This document shows positions 59,177-64,000 of a DNA stretch of 64,000 bases, one piece after another. The position numbers and the translations under genes are program-made. How positions within the stretch are numbered: the first letter of the stretch is position 1; every line of letters starts with the position of its first letter. The DNA comes from CmP2 sp052084925 (GTDB lineage: Bacteria; Actinomycetota; Actinomycetes; Actinomycetales; Micrococcaceae), in contig JBQDEV010000015.1 of NCBI GenBank assembly GCA_052084925.1, positions 9,261-73,260 on the forward strand. The letters are read 5' to 3'. The notes below the pieces were generated by a model that was not told the DNA's origin, did no database searches, and saw nothing but the letters and a program-made list of their open reading frames with translations.

Positions 59177-60931
59177 TTAACCTTCGTCGAGATCGATAGA
59201 AAAGTGTAGTCGTTGACCAAGGATGCTGCCGGTTTCGTCACCATCGTGGAGTCTGAGCACGATCGCGTCATCGAAGATCGCTCGGTCAGTGAACTCGCCC
59301 CAGGGAACGTGATCGCTATTTACTGTGAGGAGGTGCTGGTAGCCATACTCAGTCGCTGACGCAGCAGCAATTTCAATGGCTCGAGCGGTCTGTCTCTCAT
59401 CGACGTCGGCGAAGATCGCGCTGTCATGGATGAGGAAGCCAGGGCCTCGGTCGTCGCTCGCGAGATCTTCGCTCAATGCGATGTCGTAAGCGAAGATGGC
59501 CATCAGGTGGACGCCCCCCGATCCGGTCTTCGGGAGCACCACCTTGAACTGCATGCCGCTCTTTCCTGGGGACACGCGTAGGTCGGCAGGTTCGCCGTAA
59601 AGAGCTTCCATGATCTCGCCGAACCGGGCAACGATCCCTGCGCGACGCTCGAATCTCTCCTGCATGTCGAGTTTCGTCCGAGTGACAAGGTCGAGTTCGT
59701 CAGATTTCAGCTTGGACTTACGGTCGCTCAGATCGCGGAGGGTTTGGATCTGCTCTTCCACCTGGGCAACTTCAACTTGTGATTCGGCGAGGCTGCGCTG
59801 CAGTGCAACGAGGTCGTCGAGCGCTCCACCGGTTCGCAGAAGCTGCATGTCTTGCTCTTGCTGCTCAGCGAGACGTGCTTGCTCGCTCTCACGCTGCAGG
59901 ATTCGTTCACGGAGCCGACGGGTCTCTTCTGCGAGGTAGGCCGCGCGGTTTGTAGTGATCTGCCCCTGGAACTCCGCTGCTTCATCAAGGCTACGGACGA
60001 TTGCGTCGCCTAGGACGATGCCAGCTTCGGCGAAGAGCCGTTCGACGTTGAGGTCGCTCGAGGTGAACTCGTCCTGCACCTGCGACTCATACAGTGCGAG
60101 CTGCTGCCGATCCGCAAAGTTCTCATTGCCGAGGGCTTTGATTCGCTGGGTGCTGTCCTGAACCCGCGACTCAATGTCTCGGTATTCGGGTAGGACTGAG
60201 AAGGTACTGATGTCCTTCGTCAGTCTTTCTGCGCGACGTTGGAGCCGCACGAGCTGCGGTTCCAACGCTGCGATGCGCGATTCAATCGAGTTGTCTGGAT
60301 CGTCGGCGAGCGCGACGCGTGCCTTGCGGTCCCGGAGGTTCGCCCATTCCTTTGCGAATCGCCAGTCGAGGTTCAGCAGGTAGGCGTTTTCTGCCTGCAC
60401 TGCTTCGGCGGCCTGGTTCGCGAGGGTGCTGAACGGTCCGAGCAGGGAGTCAGCACGAAACCGAGCGAAGTGGCGTATGAGGCTGCGGAACGTGGGCGGG
60501 TCCGCAGGCATCCCGTCGCGAACGAAGCATTCACGTCCAAGCCAGTTGGTCCACTTGCGAGTGCCCACTGTTGCGGTGCCGTCGTCAGCGAGATCCTTCT
60601 GCTCGACAATCCCTGCAGCGACCACGCCGCCTTCGAGGTGGATCTGACCGGAGGTATCTGGGCTGCGCGATGCCAGCACAGTGACCCCGGCTCGGGTAGT
60701 TAAGGACAGCGTGAAGTACCAGTTGTTGCCCCTCATCTGTTCGAGGCGGTCGCTCATATTCGCGCCCAGGCAAAAGTCGATGAGCGCGATGGCGGTAGTC
60801 TTACCGAGCCCGTTTCGCGAGTCGGTCTTCGTGGCTTCTTTGGCGCGATCTGCAACGACGATGTTGAGTCCATCGTTGAAGCTGATTGACCGGAACCCCG
60901 AGAAACTCGCAGTGAGCGAATTCAAGCGCAT
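59177..60931 (-). CDS. ABC-3C system ATPase (DUF2326, SMC-like)
   Basis: 584 residues. Walker A 'NGLGKTTAIALIDFCLG' (GLGKTT at 41-46), long central coiled coil (about 200-440, e.g. 'ETRRLRERILQRESEQARLAEQQEQD'), and a C-terminal DUF2326 part with 'GPGFLIHDSAIFADVDERQ' (Walker B-like) and 'QHLLTVNSDHVP'. ABC three-component (ABC-3C) systems pair such an ATPase with a small middle component and an effector-bearing C-terminal component; all three are here. Role in phage or plasmid defence is predicted. ATG 60931 lies 1 base after the middle gene's stop. Confidence 0.85.
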   Translation of the reverse strand: MRLNSLTASFSGFRSISFNDGLNIVVADRAKEATKTDSRNGLGKTTAIALIDFCLGANMSDRLEQMRGNNWYFTLSLTTRAGVTVLASRSPDTSGQIHLEGGVVAAGIVEQKDLADDGTATVGTRKWTNWLGRECFVRDGMPADPPTFRSLIRHFARFRADSLLGPFSTLANQAAEAVQAENAYLLNLDWRFAKEWANLRDRKARVALADDPDNSIESRIAALEPQLVRLQRRAERLTKDISTFSVLPEYRDIESRVQDSTQRIKALGNENFADRQQLALYESQVQDEFTSSDLNVERLFAEAGIVLGDAIVRSLDEAAEFQGQITTNRAAYLAEETRRLRERILQRESEQARLAEQQEQDMQLLRTGGALDDLVALQRSLAESQVEVAQVEEQIQTLRDLSDRKSKLKSDELDLVTRTKLDMQERFERRAGIVARFGEIMEALYGEPADLRVSPGKSGMQFKVVLPKTGSGGVHLMAIFAYDIALSEDLASDDRGPGFLIHDSAIFADVDERQTARAIEIAAASATEYGYQHLLTVNSDHVPWGEFTDRAIFDDAIVLRLHDGDETGSILGQRLHFSIDLDEG

Positions 60932-60932
60932 G

Positions 60933-61160
60933 TCAAACTTCCCATCGGAGAACGCCAGAATTGATGGTGACTGCACCGATCATGAAGAGCAGCGTCAGCG
61001 CTTCGGTGAACGAGTCGAAAGATGCATCCGTTGCGCTGCTTCGGTAGGCGTGCCAGAGCTCGCTAACCGTCGGGTTGCTGTCGCGTAGGGGCAGGATAGT
61101 CGCTGCGCGACCGAGGATGCTATCCGAAGCGGGCACGTATTTGGTCGGGAGGATCATCAT
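60933..61160 (-). CDS. ABC-3C system small middle component (MC6-like)
   Basis: 75 residues: 'LPTKYVPASDSILGRAATILPLRDSNPTVSELWHAYR' then 'FDSFTEALTLLFMIGAVTINSGVLRW', a winged-helix-like layout matching ABC-3C middle component 6 proteins. Thought to bridge the ATPase and effector. ATG 61160 overlaps the effector gene stop (ATGA). Confidence 0.8.
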   Translation of the reverse strand: MMILPTKYVPASDSILGRAATILPLRDSNPTVSELWHAYRSSATDASFDSFTEALTLLFMIGAVTINSGVLRWEV

Positions 61161-61936
61161 GCCGGTGCCTCGAAGACATCGCACACCTGGAACAAGTGGC
61201 AGAGGACTGCTGCGGCCGCTGCATGCAACACGAAGAGCCGACCTCCATCTGTCTGGGGAGAGATGGCGCTGCTGGCACCGAAGTCAATCAGTGAGAGGAA
61301 AAGTGCGTCACCCTTCGCGCCGCTGGCAACGAGTCGGTCATACTCGCTAACAAATCCTGCTCGCAGCCGTTCCGGGAAGCGTGAGGAGAGCTGTGCCTGA
61401 CGGCGGATGTACTCGGCTACCTGAGGAGCCTGAGCGAGCCCGATGTTCATTGTGGGGCGAATAGCGTCAGTGAGCTCGTTCGTGTCCATCTTCGTCTGCG
61501 GTGGCACTGCGATCATCGGAGTCGATGGAAGGTCGATGTCGCCGTCCGCGAAGGCGTTGCAGACGATCTGTAGCTCCGCGAACGACACCTGCGTCGCCCC
61601 AGCCGACAGCCGATCAGTGACTGCTTTTTCGGCTGCGCGCTTCCACTCTTTGAGCGTCTCGACCGGATAGTCCGAATCGATCTTGTCGACGAGGCTGTGA
61701 TGGTGCGCGCAGAGGACGAGCAGATTCGGATAGCTATCTCGCTGTGCGGGGGTGAGTGCGGGATTAGGACGAGGTCCGTCGTCTGAGGATCCTTCGATGT
61801 GCGCAATCTGACCGAGGATCACAGGGCCGTCAGTCTTGAACTCAACGATAGCCGAGCCGCAGTTCGGGTACGGGCAGAAGTGACCCGACGTGAGGAACAG
61901 TTGTTTCAAGGTCAAGTGCGAGTAGTTCCGTGCCAC
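61157..61936 (-). CDS. ABC-3C C-terminal component with HNH nuclease domain
   Basis: 259 residues from a GTG at 61936 with GGGAGG upstream. N-terminal HNH: Cys21/Cys26 ('CPYPNC'), 'AHIEG' (His46), 'SYPNLLVLCAHHHSLVDK' (Asn71, His78-80), intact. The C-terminal half (about 120-259) is the ABC-3C C-terminal domain with 'RFPERLRAGFVSEYDRL' and 'HAAAAAVLCHLFQVCDVFE'. Predicted DNA-cutting effector, released by the ATPase complex on sensing invasion. First gene of a three-gene operon. Confidence 0.85.
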   Translation of the reverse strand: MARNYSHLTLKQLFLTSGHFCPYPNCGSAIVEFKTDGPVILGQIAHIEGSSDDGPRPNPALTPAQRDSYPNLLVLCAHHHSLVDKIDSDYPVETLKEWKRAAEKAVTDRLSAGATQVSFAELQIVCNAFADGDIDLPSTPMIAVPPQTKMDTNELTDAIRPTMNIGLAQAPQVAEYIRRQAQLSSRFPERLRAGFVSEYDRLVASGAKGDALFLSLIDFGASSAISPQTDGGRLFVLHAAAAAVLCHLFQVCDVFEAPA

Positions 61937-62132
61937 CTGACCTCCCCGTCTGGTTGCGTGATTCTGGTACGACGCGGCGAGCCCACGTAGGGACTCGCCA
62001 TGTCCCATCCTCTCATGTGTCCGAACTCGCAAGAGCCACGCTCTGGTACTGTCCGCGTGTGATTCCTCGGTGACGAGCGCGCCGCAGGAATCCGTCGGGT
62101 ATGGAGCTTACAAGCCGTTCGACTGCGGAGCC

Positions 62133-62459
62133 TCAATCGGCGACGCGAGCTTGCCGCACCTCGCGGAGGCGAGCGCTGGCGAGAAGGGCGAGGCTGACGG
62201 GGCCGATCCAAAGAAACTTCAGCCCGTTCCAGAGCAGCAGGAGGAAAAGCGGGTAGAGCCACTTACTCCAGCCCTGCTCGATGAGTCCGGTGCAGGTGGC
62301 TGCGATCATCAGGTAGACGACCCCGAGGAACATCGCGGGGATTCCCCATTTGAGGCCGCGTCGGGTGCGCAGCGTGTCGAGCAAGATGTTGGTGGGCATC
62401 CAGCGGCGCATGAAGATGCGGGTGTGGATGCTGGCGTTCCAGAGCCGGTTCAGGAGCAT
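62133..62459 (-). CDS. Small membrane protein of integrated elements
   Basis: 108 residues: 'NASIHTRIFMRRWMPTNILLDTLRTRRGLKWGIPAMFLG' then two hydrophobic segments and a basic end. Such proteins are common in actinobacterial mobile elements and often mislabelled sulfate permease; they are too short for that. Function unknown. It marks the region as element-derived. Between it and the ABC-3C operon (61937-62132) I see no gene. Confidence 0.7.
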   Translation of the reverse strand: MLLNRLWNASIHTRIFMRRWMPTNILLDTLRTRRGLKWGIPAMFLGVVYLMIAATCTGLIEQGWSKWLYPLFLLLLWNGLKFLWIGPVSLALLASARLREVRQARVAD

Positions 62460-62661
62460 GATGTGGGCCTCACTTTCGCACGCAGGACTATCGCGGTGTG
62501 GCTGGTCCTGAGTGGTTGAGTGCCCGAGATACCTCGCGAACGGTCTGCGTCACCCCATAGTGCAGGGGTCGGCGCGTGGTTGCTCCTGCCACTATCAGAA
62601 TCCCCACCACTTCAGTAAGAAGGAAGATCTCGAGAGCTGAGGCGCTTCTGCGTCGCGGTGT

Positions 62662-62889
62662 CTACAGCCTGCGCTCGTCTCGTCGCTGAGCGATCTCTCG
62701 GGTGTGGTCGTCTGAAGCTTGGTTCAGGCGCGTGAGGGTGTCGCAGGTGTGTTCGTAGTCGAGGCGTTGCGCGTCATCGGCGGGTACCGGCCCGAGAGCG
62801 CTTGTCGAGGTGTTTCCCCTCCGGTCACGGTATGCGGCGACCGCGCGAACTCTATGTTGCAAGGTTCCCTGGTCGAAGATGAAGCGCCC
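62662..62889 (-). pseudogene. C-terminal fragment of a conjugative relaxase
   Basis: The reading frame LNPGRFIFDQGTLQHR..AVAAYRDRRGN...ALGPVPADDAQRLDYEH resembles the C-terminal end of actinobacterial MobF/TrwC-type relaxases (AYRDR...LGP...). It has no start and runs straight into the left end of the IS3-family element at about 62890, suggesting the IS interrupted it. Recognition is from recall of the pattern. Confidence 0.45.
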
Positions 62890-63960
62890 TGGGTTTAGTT
62901 CCGAGTCTCTTGAAGGAGAATTGGTACATGCCCAAGAAATTCACCACAGAGTTCCGCGATCGTGCAGTGCGCATGGTTTTTGAACGTCAAGCAGCTGAAG
63001 GCGGCCCCAGGCAGGCCTCGGTCCGGGTCGTCGCCGAATCGCTTGGATGCGGCCCAGAGACCCTGCGGAACTGGTGCCGTAAAGCAGAAGCTACTGACCC
63101 CGCGGTAGTGCCGCTTACTGGTGGCCACAGTCTAAGAAGAAGAGAATCGACAACTACGTCGCGAACTAGCTGAAACACGACGGGCTAATGAAATTCTCAA
63201 GAAGACCTCGGCTTTTTTCGCAGCGGAACTCGACCGCCCCACGACGAAATGATCCGGTTCATCGATGAGTACCGTGATCGCTTCTCCGGTCGAGGCCATC
63301 TGCCGCACTCTGAGTGCAACGCAGGGTGGGTTCATCACTTCTCGCGGCTACCGAGCAGCGAAGGCTCGCCCCGCTTGCCAACGAAGCGTGCGTGACTCGG
63401 TCATGATCGAGGAACTCAAACGAATCTATGCGGAGAACTATCACGTCTATGGGTACCGCAAGTTGTGGCATGCCATGCGTCGAGCTGGTAGGGACGTGGG
63501 CCGGGATCAAGTGGCCCGACTCATGAGAATCGCTGGGCTACGGGGCATCAGGCGTGGCAGGAAGCCGGTCACGACCAAACCGAGCCCGGTCCCGGACCAT
63601 CGGCCAGATCTCGTGAAGCGGCAGTTCAGCGCTGCGTCTCCGCACAGGTTGTGGGTTGCAGATATCACTTATGTGCGGATCCTGAACGGGTTCTGCTACA
63701 CCGCGTTCATTACTGATGCTTGCACTCGCAAGATCGTCGGCTGGTCCGTCTCAGCGAGATTGGACACGCAGTCGCTGCCGATGCAGGCTCTAGAACACGC
63801 GTTGCTGAGCACGTCAGCCAGGTTGCGGGATGGGCGTTTGGTTCACCATTCAGATCGCGGCGTTCAGTACGTCAGTTTGGCCTACACCGAGACTCTGGCG
63901 GATTACGGAGTTAGCGCCTCGGTTGGTTCGGTTGGGGATTCCTACGACTGTCAGTCTCTT
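62890..63960 (+). mobile_element. Degenerate IS3-family insertion sequence
   Basis: Left end probably at 62890 (TGGGTTTAGTTCC..., inferred). Two overlapping transposase genes follow, both frameshifted, and the second is cut off just before its catalytic Glu. The right end is not recognisable in the window. Confidence 0.75.
62928..63252 (+). pseudogene. IS3-family OrfA, frameshifted
   Basis: 'MPKKFTTEFRDRAVRMVFERQ' and 'SLGCGPETLRNWCRKAEA' give the usual OrfA helix-turn-helix. The frame is lost between about 63105 and 63150; the expected end (LRRELAETRRANEILKKTSA...LDRPTTK, in pieces) continues in another frame up to the TGA at 63250-63252, which overlaps the OrfB ATG. GGAG stands before the ATG. 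Confidence 0.8.
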
Positions 63961-63969
63961 TCTACCTGA
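63249..63969 (+). pseudogene. IS3-family OrfB (DDE transposase), frameshifted and truncated
   Basis: Starts ATG 63249 (MIRFIDEYRDRFS), shifts frame near 63287 (one extra G), then reads 'ICRTLSATQGGFITSRGYRAAKAR', 'YHVYGYRKLWHAM' and the rve core with 'WVADITYV' (first Asp) and 'LVHHSDRGVQY' (second Asp). It ends 'GDSYDCQSLST', losing the NALAE motif with the catalytic Glu, so the enzyme is dead. Confidence 0.85.
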
Positions 63970-64000
63970 TCCCGCGAGGATTGGGGAGTCCCGGCCGACG

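Noticed and set aside
50459..63969. Prophage
   Set aside because: Integrase present, but no capsid, terminase, tail, lysis or phage replication genes; relaxase and IS remnants point to a conjugative or mobilisable element.
1..64000. CRISPR array
   Set aside because: No regularly spaced direct repeats or cas genes were seen.

Overview
The window is a high-GC actinobacterial chromosome segment. Micrococcales, probably near Micrococcaceae, is my best guess from gene content: DUF3027, DUF3263, the XPB-type helicase pair, a CIRCE-controlled solo groEL, a DtxR/IdeR-type regulator, sucCD and a PcrA helicase. Many genes start directly after a TAnnnT -10 box, the leaderless style common in this phylum. 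Genus-level assignment is not possible by eye.

Positions 1 to about 49,700 are core-like. They hold the end of an osmoprotectant ABC transporter operon (1-2783), membrane proteins, gdhA, a thioesterase/App1 pair, a MarR-MFS efflux operon with its probable operator, an inositol-monophosphatase/FMN-binding pair, two DUF202 proteins, a VIT1/CCC1 transporter, an aldo-keto reductase and a Pth2-like hydrolase. Next come sucCD, pcrA, tRNA-Arg(CCU), a serine hydrolase, an NlpC/P60 cell-wall hydrolase with a structured leader, a DtxR-family metal regulator, serC, a DUF3027/cold-shock pair, the helicase pair, a PhoPR-like two-component system, a WXG100 protein and a DUF4031-HD fusion. groEL, LytR_C/DUF3263 proteins, ung, ThrE, tRNA-Val(CAC), AzlCD and an LLM monooxygenase follow. 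The core part ends with a glycerate-use cluster (gntP, glycerate kinase, cdaR).

From about 49,700 to the right edge the base composition is visibly less GC-rich and the gene content is that of a mobile defence island. A gene-poor boundary of about 0.8 kb is followed by (all on the minus strand) a DUF5677-like gene, two adjacent reverse transcriptases that look like the Drt3b/Drt3a pair of a DRT3 anti-phage system, a 51-codon ORF, and an AbiEii/AbiEi toxin-antitoxin pair. In transcription order AbiEi > AbiEii > small ORF > Drt3a > Drt3b, every junction overlaps (GTGA, 8 bp, GTGA, ATGA), so this looks like one translationally coupled five-gene transcription unit with an antitoxin operator at its head. 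The 285-bp gap after Drt3b contains an ACACAC on the transcribed strand and is my candidate for the DRT3 non-coding RNA. Beyond a tyrosine integrase lies a second predicted defence system, a complete ABC-3C cassette (HNH-C-terminal component, small middle component, DUF2326 ATPase). The right edge is mobile-element debris: a relaxase C-terminal fragment interrupted by a frameshifted, truncated IS3-family element.

The composite AbiE-DRT3 operon and its possible ncRNA are the most interesting signals. All functional calls are by reading motifs; no database search was run.
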